Assembly (NCBI RefSeq): GCF_007988885.1
Contig: NZ_BJUZ01000001.1
Coordinates: forward strand, 496,001-560,000
DNA length: 64,000 nt
Source of the DNA: Gluconobacter wancherniae NBRC 103581
Lineage (GTDB): Bacteria > Pseudomonadota > Alphaproteobacteria > Acetobacterales > Acetobacteraceae
Direction: 5' to 3'
Position numbers and translations under genes: made by a program. The notes below the pieces were generated by a model, which saw nothing but the letters and a program-made list of their open reading frames with translations, had not been told where the DNA came from and did no database searches. Positions 51,949 through 61,119 of this stretch are shown here, one piece after another; positions within the stretch are counted from its first letter, which is position 1; each line of letters begins with the position of its first letter.

Positions 51949-54159
51949 ATGGCCAACGCACGCTCGACCCTTGAGAATATCCCTGAAACCCGCCTCACAG
52001 GCTTTCAGCCGGAGCGGCAACCTGCAAAGGCAAAGACGCGCAAATTCGTCGTCAAATCCGATTATGAGCCAGCGGGAGATCAGCCTAACGCGATCAGAGA
52101 GCTGGTGCAGGGGATAGATGCAGAAGAGCGCGATCAGGTTCTGCTGGGCGTAACCGGCTCAGGTAAAACATTCACGATGGCAAAAGTCATCGAGCAGACC
52201 CAGAAGCCAACGCTCATTCTGGCACCAAACAAGACGCTTGCAGCGCAGCTTTACGGTGAGATGAAGCAGTTTTTTCCTGATAATGCGGTCGAGTATTTTG
52301 TTTCGTACTATGATTATTATCAGCCGGAGGCATATGTTGCCCGATCTGACACGTATATCGAAAAAGATAGCCAGATAAACGAACAGATCGACCGGATGCG
52401 CCATGCTGCCACGCAGGCACTTCTGGAACGCAACGATGTCATTATCGTGGCCTCGGTCTCATGCATCTACGGTATCGGTTCGGTTGAGACGTATTCCCGG
52501 ATGGTGGTCCGACTCGAGACGGGCGGGAGTATTGATCGAGACATGCTGATAAAGGCGCTCGTCGAACTCCAGTATCGCCGTAACGACGCCGCCTTCGAGC
52601 GCGGTACGTTTCGAGTGCGTGGTGAGCAGATTGATATTTTCCCGGTCCAGAATGAGGACCGTGCCTGGCGCGTGTCTCTCTTTGGCGACGAAATTGACCA
52701 GATTACCGAGTTTGATCCGCTGACGGGCAACAAGACGGCGGATCTGGCCGAGATCAGCGTCTACGCAAACTCCCACTATGTGACGCCGCGCCCAACGCTT
52801 AATCAGGCGATGATCAGCATTAAGGATGAGCTTCGCAAACGACTGGCGCAGTTTACTGAAGAAGGGAAACTGCTGGAGGCAGAGCGACTTCAGCAGCGCA
52901 CGACGTTTGATCTGGAAATGATCGAGACGACTGGCGCGTGCAAGGGCATCGAAAACTATTCCCGCTATCTCTCAGGGCGCGGGCCGGGCGATCCGCCACC
53001 AACGCTATTTGAATATCTTCCCGAAGATGCGCTGCTGATTGTGGATGAGAGCCACGTAACCGTGCCGCAGATTGGGGGCATGGAGCGTGGAGACAGGGCA
53101 CGGAAAAACGTCCTTTCGGAATATGGTTTCCGTTTGCCTTCATGCCTCGATAACCGCCCGCTCTCGTTTGACGAGTGGGAGGCATTCCGACCGCAGAGCG
53201 TGTTTGTGTCTGCCACGCCGGGAAAATGGGAAATGGAACGCACGGGTGGTGTGTTCGCGGAACAGATCATCCGCCCGACTGGCCTGATTGATCCGATTAC
53301 GATTGTTCGTCCGGTCGAAGGGCAGGTTGATGATCTTCTTCATGAGTGCCGGGACACGATCGGAAAGGGCGGGCGCGTTCTTGTTACGACACTCACAAAG
53401 CGCATGTCCGAGGATTTAACAGACTATCTCGGCGAGGCGGGGATCAAGGTGCGCTATCTGCATTCTGACGTGGATACGCTTGAGCGCATCGAAATTATTC
53501 GGGATCTCCGCCTTGGAGCGTTTGATGTTCTTGTGGGCATCAACTTGCTTCGGGAAGGACTGGATATTCCGGAGTGTGCTCTTGTCGCGATTCTGGATGC
53601 GGATAAGGAAGGCTTTCTGCGTTCGCGTACGTCTTTGATTCAGACAATCGGCAGAGCCGCCCGAAATGTAGACGGGCATGTTCTGCTCTACGCAGACAAA
53701 ATGACGGACAGTCTGCAGTTCGCGATTGATGAAACGGCACGTCGCCGCGCACTTCAGACACAATGGAACGAAGCGCATGGCATTACGCCGACCACAGTCC
53801 GCACCAAGATCGGCGATGCGCTCTCTTCCGTATTTGAGCAGGATTATGTGACTGTCACGCCCGATTCCGGTGGAGATACGCAGGAATTCGTCGGGAAATC
53901 GCTTGGTGCTTCCATTCAGGAGCTTGAAAAGCGGATGCGCGAGGCTGCGGCTAATCTGGACTTCGAGCAGGCAGCGCGCCTGCGTGATGAAGTGCGCAGA
54001 CTTGAGGCGATCGATATGGGCCTTGAGCCACCGCCTGTTGCAACCTCGACGGCAGGTCGCGCTGGTGGTGGAAAGAAACCCAAAGGCCCGGTGCCTCTTG
54101 GTCCAGGCGGTGGTGGTTATGACCCTGCCAGGAAGAAGGGGCGTGGAAGAGCGCGCTGA
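51949..54159 (+). CDS. uvrB: Excinuclease ABC subunit B
   Basis: UvrB is the damage-verifying helicase-like subunit of nucleotide excision repair. The 736-residue protein has Walker [14 protein letters not shown] and the beta-hairpin region [11 protein letters not shown]. DExx-box-like [13 protein letters not shown], helicase motif [11 protein letters not shown] and a C-terminal UVR domain ([20 protein letters not shown]) are also present. A glycine/lysine-rich tail of about 35 residues extends past the UVR domain. Confidence 0.97.
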   Translation: MANARSTLENIPETRLTGFQPERQPAKAKTRKFVVKSDYEPAGDQPNAIRELVQGIDAEERDQVLLGVTGSGKTFTMAKVIEQTQKPTLILAPNKTLAAQLYGEMKQFFPDNAVEYFVSYYDYYQPEAYVARSDTYIEKDSQINEQIDRMRHAATQALLERNDVIIVASVSCIYGIGSVETYSRMVVRLETGGSIDRDMLIKALVELQYRRNDAAFERGTFRVRGEQIDIFPVQNEDRAWRVSLFGDEIDQITEFDPLTGNKTADLAEISVYANSHYVTPRPTLNQAMISIKDELRKRLAQFTEEGKLLEAERLQQRTTFDLEMIETTGACKGIENYSRYLSGRGPGDPPPTLFEYLPEDALLIVDESHVTVPQIGGMERGDRARKNVLSEYGFRLPSCLDNRPLSFDEWEAFRPQSVFVSATPGKWEMERTGGVFAEQIIRPTGLIDPITIVRPVEGQVDDLLHECRDTIGKGGRVLVTTLTKRMSEDLTDYLGEAGIKVRYLHSDVDTLERIEIIRDLRLGAFDVLVGINLLREGLDIPECALVAILDADKEGFLRSRTSLIQTIGRAARNVDGHVLLYADKMTDSLQFAIDETARRRALQTQWNEAHGITPTTVRTKIGDALSSVFEQDYVTVTPDSGGDTQEFVGKSLGASIQELEKRMREAAANLDFEQAARLRDEVRRLEAIDMGLEPPPVATSTAGRAGGGKKPKGPVPLGPGGGGYDPARKKGRGRAR

Positions 54160-54212
54160 TCTGGTTCATATGAGCCCCATCTGATCTGCCCCGAGCGAGG
54201 AATTCCGCTGCC

Positions 54213-55100
54213 ATGATTGAACTTATCCGAGGCAAGAACCGGCTGACGCTGCTGCCCCAGACCGGCGCTTCTATTGGAAGCTGGCAGCATGACGGCAAGG
54301 ACGTCTTCCTGCCCGTTTCCAATCCTTCACTGCGTGCACAGAACGGGGTGGCTGTGGCGGCTTATCCGCTGATTCCCTATTCGAATCGGATTGCAGACGG
54401 TCGTTTTTCGTTTGAGGGGCAGGAGTATCAACTCGCTGATAATCTGACCGGTGAGCCTCATGCGATTCATGGCAATGCGTGGGAGCATGAGTGGACTGTC
54501 GCGCATCAGGGGCCGGACTACGCGATCCTGACATTCGACCACACACCTGTTGAGAATGACCGTGAATGGCCGTTCGCCTATCGTGCGGTGATCTCGTACG
54601 TGTTGCGCAATGACGTGCTGGAAGTTCAGATCGCGGTTGAGAACCGTGATCAGTGCGATCAGCCGGTCGGGTTTGGTTTCCATCCCTTTTTGGCTGCTTC
54701 GGGAGAAGCGACGCTTGCTTTTGATGCCTCCAGTGTATGGCGTACGACGCCTGATAACCTGCCTCTTCGCAGGGAGCCGTGCGAAGGAGAGTGGGCGTTT
54801 GAAAAGCCTGTGGATGCCCATGCGCGCGTCATTGATAACTGCTTTGCAGGTTTTGCAGGGAGCGTCGCTTTTCGCCATGTAGCGGCGGGCTTGGGTATTG
54901 ATATCGACGCCGACAGGATTTTCCAGCATGTGGTGGTCTATACGGCGCCTGGAGAGCAGTTTGTTGCTGTTGAGCCTGTGACCAACATGACGGATGCCAT
55001 CAATCATCCCGAAATCGCAGATCGCGGACTTCACATTCTGAAGCCCGGAACGCGCATTGGTGGTGGAATGCGGTTCAGGGTTTCCAGCCTCAATGGTTGA
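54213..55100 (+). CDS. Aldose 1-epimerase (galactose mutarotase family)
   Basis: The 295-residue protein interconverts alpha and beta anomers of an aldose. Family features are NGVAVAAYPLIPYSNRIADG, the substrate histidine in PHAIHGNAWEHEW, the catalytic histidine in VGFGFHPFLAAS and the glutamate in FVAVEPVTNMTDA. Sugar specificity is not evident. It overlaps greB by 8 bases. Confidence 0.92.
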   Translation: MIELIRGKNRLTLLPQTGASIGSWQHDGKDVFLPVSNPSLRAQNGVAVAAYPLIPYSNRIADGRFSFEGQEYQLADNLTGEPHAIHGNAWEHEWTVAHQGPDYAILTFDHTPVENDREWPFAYRAVISYVLRNDVLEVQIAVENRDQCDQPVGFGFHPFLAASGEATLAFDASSVWRTTPDNLPLRREPCEGEWAFEKPVDAHARVIDNCFAGFAGSVAFRHVAAGLGIDIDADRIFQHVVVYTAPGEQFVAVEPVTNMTDAINHPEIADRGLHILKPGTRIGGGMRFRVSSLNG

Positions 55101-55593
55101 TACGCCCCTCTCGCATTACCTCTCTCCGCGCGGTGCAGCTGTGATGCGCGCCGAACTGCTTGAACTGGCCCAGAAAGAGCGCCCCAAGATTGTGGAAATT
55201 GTTTCCTGGGCTGCAAGTAATGGCGATCGTTCGGAAAACGCGGATTACCAGTATGGTAAGCGACGGCTTCGGGAAATCGACCGCCGCATGCGTTTTCTGG
55301 GGAAGCGGCTGGAGAATGCAATCATTGTGGACCCCAGCCGCCAGACCGTCCGTGATCGCGTATTTTTCGGAGCGACCGTCAGTTATCTGGATGAGCATGA
55401 CGATGAGCAGACCGTTACGATCCTCGGTGTAGACGAGTCCGATCTGATTCGCGGCGAAGTCAGTCTGGTGTCACCAATTGCCCGTGCGCTCATGCGAACA
55501 CGGGTGGGAGATGAAGTAATTCTTCAGACACCCGGTGGTCCGGTAGAGATCGAGATCACTAAGATCACCTACCCACCAGAAGAAGCGCCGTAA
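55093..55593 (+). CDS. greB: Transcription elongation factor GreB
   Basis: Gre factors stimulate RNA cleavage by stalled RNA polymerase. The start at 55093 gives 166 residues. The N-terminal coiled coil carries the acidic tip in ASNGDRSENADYQYGKRRL (about 48-66). The C-terminal FKBP-like domain includes SPIARALMRTRVGDEV. The long basic segment RRLREIDRRMRFLGKRLENA favours GreB over GreA. It overlaps the epimerase gene by 8 bases. Confidence 0.92.
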   Translation: MVDTPLSHYLSPRGAAVMRAELLELAQKERPKIVEIVSWAASNGDRSENADYQYGKRRLREIDRRMRFLGKRLENAIIVDPSRQTVRDRVFFGATVSYLDEHDDEQTVTILGVDESDLIRGEVSLVSPIARALMRTRVGDEVILQTPGGPVEIEITKITYPPEEAP

Positions 55594-55878
55594 CAGTCGG
55601 AGGTCGTTCCTTTGGCTGGCTCTTTGAGGTCAAACCCGCCAGTAACCTGCGTCTCTCCGCCGCAAAAATGCTTATTCGATTGTGTCGGCCTTCCTGCAGA
55701 AGGGAAGAAGAAAAATCTGGAATAGCGAGCGTGGCATGGTTTTTCGCTGCCCAGCAGAACAAATTTCTCTTCGGACTTACACCCCTCGATGAACCCCGAT
55801 GGGGCATGGCTTTGAAATCCTGCGTGTCACGGCTACAGAAGTTGTTCTCTTTTCTCCTCCCCAGCCGGAGCCCTCGCC
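55594..55878. other. 285-base intergenic region upstream of gshB
   Basis: This is the longest gap in the window. It contains two short inverted repeats (CCTTC-CTGCA-GAAGG near 55690 and CCCC-GAT-GGGG near 55795). I see no convincing promoter, riboswitch or small gene. Confidence 0.4.
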
Positions 55879-56856
55879 ATGTCACGCCCACTTCGGATCG
55901 CCGTTCAGATGGACCCTCTGGAACGGGTCAACATAGACGCCGATTCGACGTTTGCCATGATGCTCGAAGCCCAAAGCCGTGGGTACGAGTTGTGGGTATA
56001 TCCCGTAACCGCCCTGAGCCTCGTCGAGGGTGATGGCATTTCGGGGCGTGTTCGCGCCCGTGCGCGGCCTGTGACGGTGCGCCGTCAGAAGAATGACCAC
56101 GCTGAATTCGGAGACGAACAGATCATTGATCTGGGTGAAACGGACGTCATTCTGATGCGTCAGGATCCGCCTTTCGATATGGGCTACATCACCGCGACAC
56201 ATATGCTTGAGCATATCCACGGCGTGGGTGAGGGGCGCTCTCTGGTCGTCAATGACCCGGTGGCAGTGCGGAACGCGCCGGAGAAGCTGCTTGTCACGCA
56301 TTTCCCGCAGCTAATGCCGCCGACACTGATCACGTGGGATATCGAGGCGATTGCGGCTTTTCGTAAAAAGCATCAGGACATCATTCTCAAGCCGCTTTAC
56401 GGCAACGGCGGCGCGGGTATTTTTCGCGTAAAGGCCGATGATGAAAATCTGGCTTCTTTGCTTGAGATGCATTTCTCAAGGTCCAGAGAGCCATTGATGA
56501 TTCAGCGCTATGAGCCTGCTGTACGCAAGGGTGACAAACGGATCATTCTTGTTGACGGAAAGCCGATCGGTGCAATCAACCGTGTCCCGGCAACGGGAGA
56601 AGCACGCTCTAACATGCATGTCGGTGGTCGGGCGGAAAGTGTTGAACTGACGTCGCGCGATAAGGAGATCTGCGAGGCTATCGGCCCGTACCTTCAGGAA
56701 AATGGCCTGATTTTCACCGGAATCGACGTGATCGGAGACTGGTTGACGGAAATAAACGTAACCTCTCCAACTGGCCTTCAGGAACTTGACCGTTTTGATG
56801 GGATCAACAGTGCAGGTCTGATCTGGGATTCAATCGAGAAACGCCTGAAATCCTGA
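55879..56856 (+). CDS. gshB: Glutathione synthetase
   Basis: GshB ligates glycine to gamma-glutamylcysteine. The 325-residue ATP-grasp enzyme has [20 protein letters not shown] at the N-terminus and [19 protein letters not shown]. The ATP-grasp loop is [16 protein letters not shown] and the metal-binding end is [20 protein letters not shown]. The glyoxalase gene in this window uses its product. Confidence 0.97.
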   Translation: MSRPLRIAVQMDPLERVNIDADSTFAMMLEAQSRGYELWVYPVTALSLVEGDGISGRVRARARPVTVRRQKNDHAEFGDEQIIDLGETDVILMRQDPPFDMGYITATHMLEHIHGVGEGRSLVVNDPVAVRNAPEKLLVTHFPQLMPPTLITWDIEAIAAFRKKHQDIILKPLYGNGGAGIFRVKADDENLASLLEMHFSRSREPLMIQRYEPAVRKGDKRIILVDGKPIGAINRVPATGEARSNMHVGGRAESVELTSRDKEICEAIGPYLQENGLIFTGIDVIGDWLTEINVTSPTGLQELDRFDGINSAGLIWDSIEKRLKS

Positions 56857-56861
56857 AAGGA

Positions 56862-57065
56862 TCAGGTTTCCGGTGTCTTCTCTTCTTCCTTGGGTGGGTC
56901 ATAGGAGAAGGGAAGGGGCGCGCCCGGTACACTTTTATGTGATAAGGGCATTGAATCACGGCCGAAACGGTTCATGAACCATCTGTTTATGGCCTCTTGG
57001 TAGTGCAGATAAAAAATGCTTGGCCATATGATGATGACCAAAAGAATCAGAAACAAATTCAGCAA
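56862..57065 (-). CDS. Small single-pass membrane protein, unknown function
   Basis: The frame starts at a TTG (57065) with AGGAG 8 bases upstream and encodes 67 residues. Residues 2-21 form one hydrophobic segment (LNLFLILLVIIIWPSIFYL). A soluble tail with a basic patch and an acidic C-terminus (PPKEEEKTPET) follows. I do not recognise a family. It is convergent with gshB, and an imperfect hairpin lies at the junction. The good ribosome site and clean membrane topology make it plausible, not certain. Confidence 0.5.
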   Translation of the reverse strand: MLNLFLILLVIIIWPSIFYLHYQEAINRWFMNRFGRDSMPLSHKSVPGAPLPFSYDPPKEEEKTPET

Positions 57066-57221
57066 GAAAACTCTCCTGACGACAAGATTGAGCGCCCATT
57101 AACACTCAGTCTGCATGCAGTGTCTTGCCAGAAGCGGTTCCGGGAGGGCAAGAAGGACCCAACTGAACGAAGTTTCGCAAAGGCCCTCTGACTGGGTCGG
57201 ATGCAGAAGGTCGCATATACT

Positions 57222-57902
57222 ATGTCCTCCACCCTCTCGCCCCGCTCGGCTCTAGACGCTGACGCCGTCAAGGCTGCATACCGCCGATGGGCCCGCGTTT
57301 ATGATACCGTTTTTGGCGGCATCTCCGGTTATGGTCGAAAACGGGCTGTTGCCGCTGTCAACGCGCTGCCAGGCGAGCGCGTACTGGAAGTTGGTGTTGG
57401 AACAGGTCTGGCCCTGCCAGCCTACACAACGCAGAAGCGGATTACCGGGATCGATCTCTCCGAGGACATGCTGGAACGCGCCCGTCAGCGCGTGCTGCAA
57501 GAGCGCCTCACGAATGTCGATGATCTTCTTGAAATGGATGCTGAAGCGACAACTTTCGAAGACAATAGCTTCGATATTGCTGTTGCGATGTTTGTTGCGT
57601 CTGTGGTGCCGCATCCTGATCGGCTTTTGGCCGAACTCAAGCGCGTTGTGCGCCCAGGTGGACACATTCTCTTCGTGAACCATTTTCTGGCTACGGGTGG
57701 TGTGCGCCTGACAGTGGAGCGCGGAATGGCACGTGCATCCCGTTCACTGGGATGGCATCCCGATTTTGCTATCGAGTCGCTACTCCCTCCTGAAGATCTG
57801 TGCCGCGCATCACTGACACCAGTTCCTCCCGCAGGGCTTTTTACACTGGTGACATTACCGCAATGCGAGAGTAAGGATGAGGAAGCAGCCCTGGTCGCCT
57901 GA
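57222..57902 (+). CDS. pmtA: Phosphatidylethanolamine N-methyltransferase PmtA-type
   Basis: The start at 57222 gives 226 residues of a class I SAM methyltransferase. The N-terminal AYRRWARVYDTVFGGISGYGR is the PmtA-type lead-in. Motif I is VLEVGVGTGLALPAY and LTGIDLS-like ITGIDLSEDMLERA follows. VVRPGGHILFVNHF is the post-motif. PmtA makes phosphatidylcholine by stepwise methylation, known in acetic acid bacteria and other alphaproteobacteria. A different small-molecule or UbiE-like methyltransferase is the alternative. Confidence 0.82.
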   Translation: MSSTLSPRSALDADAVKAAYRRWARVYDTVFGGISGYGRKRAVAAVNALPGERVLEVGVGTGLALPAYTTQKRITGIDLSEDMLERARQRVLQERLTNVDDLLEMDAEATTFEDNSFDIAVAMFVASVVPHPDRLLAELKRVVRPGGHILFVNHFLATGGVRLTVERGMARASRSLGWHPDFAIESLLPPEDLCRASLTPVPPAGLFTLVTLPQCESKDEEAALVA

Positions 57903-57984
57903 TCGGCGTATGGTTCCGGTTTGACCGGCGCCGAGTATTCCGACGCTCGCTGCGGTAATCCTCAACGGACCCGACATAGCGATC

Positions 57985-59160
57985 ATGACTTTTCAGGCTT
58001 TCGATACTTTCCCCAATACGACCAGTCGGCGTCTTGGAACTTCGTTCATTCTTCTGGCACTTTTCGCCGGGGTTCTGGGCGGATCGATGGCCCTTCCAGT
58101 CTTTCACATCCACCCGACGGCAGGGCAGTCGCTCTGCCACGGTGTGTTGATGACCTTCTTTGTAATTTGTCCGGCAGCGCTTGGCGGTTTTGGACAGTGG
58201 CTTTTACCTAAGGCACTGGGAACCAATAAGACCTCTTTGCCTGCCGCATCGCTTGCGGGCTTTGGCTTCCTTGCTTGCGGAGTCGTGCTGCTGCCCATCT
58301 TCCCGGCCGTAGGGCTTTTGATGTGGGCGTTGGGCGTGCTCTCGGTTGCAGTTGATATCGTTGCAACCATCCTCGAAGAGCGCCGAATTTCCTTCCGTGA
58401 TGCTTCCCCTTTGGTATGGTCGTTCCTTGCAACTGCATCTGGTGCAGTCGTTACCGCAGCCGTTCTGGCGGCTCTGGTGACGAAGGGCTTGTATCGGGAT
58501 GATGTGGTTGGCCTGAATGACCGTCTGGTGACGCTGCTGCATCTCCCGGAAACGGCGTTGATGCTCACCCCAGCTTTGGGGCTCGTCGCGGCTATTCTCC
58601 TCCGCCGTCCTGTCGCAGGGAGCTTGACCTGGCGGGTAGCACCCTATGTTTTTGGGACGATTGGTCTTGTTGGGCCACTTTTTTGGGCAGATAGCCTTTT
58701 TGGTGGGACCCCCAATTCCATGCTCCCCGCGATTGCCCTGCTGAGCCAGGCCCTGCCATGTGCCATGCTTCTTGCGGCGCTCTGCCGGGATATGTGGGTG
58801 GAGCGCGTTGAGCTTGATGGCGTTACGCCCTGGGCCTTTGGTGCTCTCGCGCTTTTTGCCTCGGGTTGGGCCTCAATGCTGTTTCCAGGGCAGGATATCG
58901 CTCACTCAGCCGCTGCCTTTGGAAGCATCATGGCGCTCTGTGGAGGCTTCTATGCCTGGCTTTCTTATCAATTGCCGAGCGTGTCGTTGCCTCGTGTTGG
59001 GAAGCTTCATGCGCTTCTGACGCTGGCTGGAAGCATCTGCTCTGTAGTGCCAGCACTCGCTGAAGTCGGCGGCCTTATCATGGGTCTGAGCCTGATCGGT
59101 TTCGCTGTACTCGGCGTGACGTTGATGAAAGAAGCTGGCCGCGTGCGGGTGTCGTCATGA
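57985..59160 (+). CDS. Vestigial cytochrome c oxidase subunit I-like protein
   Basis: The 391-residue membrane protein aligns along haem-copper oxidase subunit I but is shorter (usually 520-560) and lacks the binuclear centre. CHGVLMTFF and ALGGFGQWLLP (51-75) match the second helix, with low-spin haem ligand H52. The segment HLPETALMLTPALGL (186-200) replaces HPEVY, so the CuB histidine is L187 and the cross-linked tyrosine is A191. FWADSLF (233-239) replaces WAHHM, so the two other CuB histidines are D236 and S237. In DIAHSAAAFG the haem a3 histidine position is I305, while H307 keeps the low-spin haem a ligand. It overlaps ctaB in ATGA. Confidence 0.8.
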   Translation: MTFQAFDTFPNTTSRRLGTSFILLALFAGVLGGSMALPVFHIHPTAGQSLCHGVLMTFFVICPAALGGFGQWLLPKALGTNKTSLPAASLAGFGFLACGVVLLPIFPAVGLLMWALGVLSVAVDIVATILEERRISFRDASPLVWSFLATASGAVVTAAVLAALVTKGLYRDDVVGLNDRLVTLLHLPETALMLTPALGLVAAILLRRPVAGSLTWRVAPYVFGTIGLVGPLFWADSLFGGTPNSMLPAIALLSQALPCAMLLAALCRDMWVERVELDGVTPWAFGALALFASGWASMLFPGQDIAHSAAAFGSIMALCGGFYAWLSYQLPSVSLPRVGKLHALLTLAGSICSVVPALAEVGGLIMGLSLIGFAVLGVTLMKEAGRVRVSS

Positions 59161-60104
59161 GCGATACAGCTCCTCTGTCTCCTACGGGTATCTTCTCCAT
59201 TGAAGGGCAGAATGGAGATGCTGGCATCAAAGATTGGCTGTCGCTGCTGAAGCCTCGGGTTATTTCGCTGGTCGTGTTTACGGGCGCTGCCGGGATGGCC
59301 GTGGCTCCGCGCTGGCCATCAATTCCCGTTGGTCTGGTAACGATCCTCTGCATCTGTTTTGGTGCGGGCGCCGCCGGTGCGATCAACATGTGGTATGACC
59401 GCGATATCGACGCGATCATGCGACGTACTAGTATTCGTCCCATTCCAGATGGGCGCATTCGCGAGCAGGGAGTGCTGGTATACGGCGTCGTGCTCTCGGT
59501 GCTGTCCGTTATTGTGCTGTGGCTGGCAACTAACGTTCTCGCTGCCGGGATTCTGGCGTTTTCAATTTTCTTCTACAGCGTCATCTACACGATGTGGCTC
59601 AAGCGCAGCACGCCGCAGAACATCGTGATTGGTGGTGCTGCGGGCGCATTTCCGCCAATGATTGGCTGGGCTGCATCCATGAATTCCCTCAGTGTGCTGC
59701 CGATTGCCATGTTCGCAATCGTCTTTTTGTGGACGCCTCCACATTTCTGGTCCTTGTCGCTGTATGCCTGCAAGGACTACGGAAAAGCAGGCATTCCGAT
59801 GCTTCCGGTGGTGAAAGGTGCACGGCATACACGCTGGCAGATCCTGATCTATACTTTTATTCTGACGGCGGTTTCCCTGCTTCCGAGCTTCATGAAAGAG
59901 TGTGGCTGGACTTATACGGTCGTTACCAGCCTTCTCGATCTGGGCTTCATTCTGTGTGCTGTGCGTGTTCTGATGGACAAGCAGGATGAGGGGGGCGTGA
60001 GCCTTACAGCAGACAAGCCCGCGCGTTTCGCATTCCGCTATTCGCTGGCTTATCTCTTCTTACTGTTCTGTGGACTTCTTGTAGACCGGGTGCTGCTCGC
60101 ATGA
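59157..60104 (+). CDS. ctaB: Protoheme IX farnesyltransferase (haem O synthase)
   Basis: CtaB makes haem O from protohaem and farnesyl diphosphate, needed for bo3-type ubiquinol oxidases even where cytochrome c oxidase is lost. The 315-residue UbiA-family membrane protein has NMWYDRDIDAIMRRTSIRP with the aspartate motif. It also has the second motif DYGKAGIPMLPVVKG and about nine transmembrane segments. It lies between the oxidase relic and coxF in a shrunken cta operon. Confidence 0.96.
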   Translation: MSDTAPLSPTGIFSIEGQNGDAGIKDWLSLLKPRVISLVVFTGAAGMAVAPRWPSIPVGLVTILCICFGAGAAGAINMWYDRDIDAIMRRTSIRPIPDGRIREQGVLVYGVVLSVLSVIVLWLATNVLAAGILAFSIFFYSVIYTMWLKRSTPQNIVIGGAAGAFPPMIGWAASMNSLSVLPIAMFAIVFLWTPPHFWSLSLYACKDYGKAGIPMLPVVKGARHTRWQILIYTFILTAVSLLPSFMKECGWTYTVVTSLLDLGFILCAVRVLMDKQDEGGVSLTADKPARFAFRYSLAYLFLLFCGLLVDRVLLA

Positions 60105-60214
60105 CCGACATTGATCTGACTGCACGTCGGCGGCAGAGCCGTCTGGTTGGAATTGCAGGAGGGGTCATAGCCCTCACTGCAATTCTTTATGTTGTTGCTT
60201 TGTACAGGCTTTAA
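60101..60214 (+). CDS. CoxF-like small membrane protein
   Basis: This 37-residue frame (ATG 60101, overlapping the ctaB stop) encodes a basic start (TARRRQSRLVG) and one transmembrane segment ending VVALYRL. Small proteins of this shape, called CoxF, sit between ctaB and ctaG in alphaproteobacterial oxidase operons. No ctaG or subunit III gene follows here; a convergent Tim44-domain gene comes next, overlapping by 4 bases. Confidence 0.65.
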   Translation: MTDIDLTARRRQSRLVGIAGGVIALTAILYVVALYRL

Positions 60215-61119
60215 CCGCCCTGCTGGATTGCTGAAAGCACCCAGTTACCGCGCCCGTCAGCCTTCAGGAAGGTCCAGAGCTCCGTGACTGTGGTGCGCTC
60301 TGTGGTGCTGCCGTCGATAACCTGACCCATCATGTCGGTTGTGACGTCAAACATCGAATAACGCATCGCGACGGTTGCATAGGTGAACGATCCTTCACGC
60401 CATGCTTCCGAGAGATCACCGCCCATGAATTGAACGCCCGAGACAACATTGCGGGCGCCTCGGCTGGCCAGATCCGAAAGCTGTTCATTGAAATAGCCAG
60501 CCATTTCTGGCGTTGCCATGTTTGACAGCGCACGCATGTCACGTGCGCTCCATGCCGCCTGAACATTCTGGAGGAGCATTTCGAACTCCTTGTAGTCCTG
60601 CGTGGTGAGCGAGACTGGACCTGCTCCAGCCCGTGCAAAGCCACTTCCCACTGGCCCACCCGCGTTGCCACGTCTGCCAAAGGCACGGATCAGGAATACG
60701 ATCAGACCGCCGATGATGAGCACCTGGAACAGGAAGCCCAGAAACGATGTTCCCCCGCTCATGCCACCGAACATTCCATGTCCGCTCAGAATACCAAACA
60801 ATCCGGCACCCAGCATGCCGCCCATAAAGCCCGTCATGAACGGATGTCGGCTCGGGAATGATGTGCCGTAGCGTGAGGCAGGGCGCCCATACATTGGGGG
60901 TACTGCAGGCCTGGGCTGTGCTGCGCCGAAGCCAGTATTGGGTGTTGCCGTGCGGTCCATTGGTCTCGCCCAGCTTGGCGTCATGGACGTCCGGGGAGGG
61001 GCGCTCCATGTGTGGGAGCCACGGCTACCCATGGACATTCCCTGACCCGGGCGCGCGTCAGCTGTGCCCAGAGTGCACAGAATGGCCAGAGCCAGAGGGA
61101 AAAAGCGGGTTTTGCGCAT
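60211..61119 (-). CDS. Tim44-like domain membrane protein
   Basis: The 302-residue protein begins with a signal-like segment (FFPLALAILCTLGTADA) and a Gly/Ser/Pro/Met-rich low-complexity region (about 25-95). A transmembrane segment follows (LGFLFQVLIIGGLIVFLIRA, about 126-145), and then a C-terminal Tim44-like domain (YKEFEMLLQNVQAAWSARDM to the end). The bacterial members are not import motors; they are proposed to bind membranes or ribosomes. Role unknown. Its start overlaps the end of pmbA. Confidence 0.85.
   Translation of the reverse strand: MRKTRFFPLALAILCTLGTADARPGQGMSMGSRGSHTWSAPPRTSMTPSWARPMDRTATPNTGFGAAQPRPAVPPMYGRPASRYGTSFPSRHPFMTGFMGGMLGAGLFGILSGHGMFGGMSGGTSFLGFLFQVLIIGGLIVFLIRAFGRRGNAGGPVGSGFARAGAGPVSLTTQDYKEFEMLLQNVQAAWSARDMRALSNMATPEMAGYFNEQLSDLASRGARNVVSGVQFMGGDLSEAWREGSFTYATVAMRYSMFDVTTDMMGQVIDGSTTERTTVTELWTFLKADGRGNWVLSAIQQGG

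Noticed and set aside
55565-55891. A minus-strand frame in the gap before gshB
   Set aside because: It has no ribosome site, overlaps greB and gshB ends, and its composition looks non-coding.
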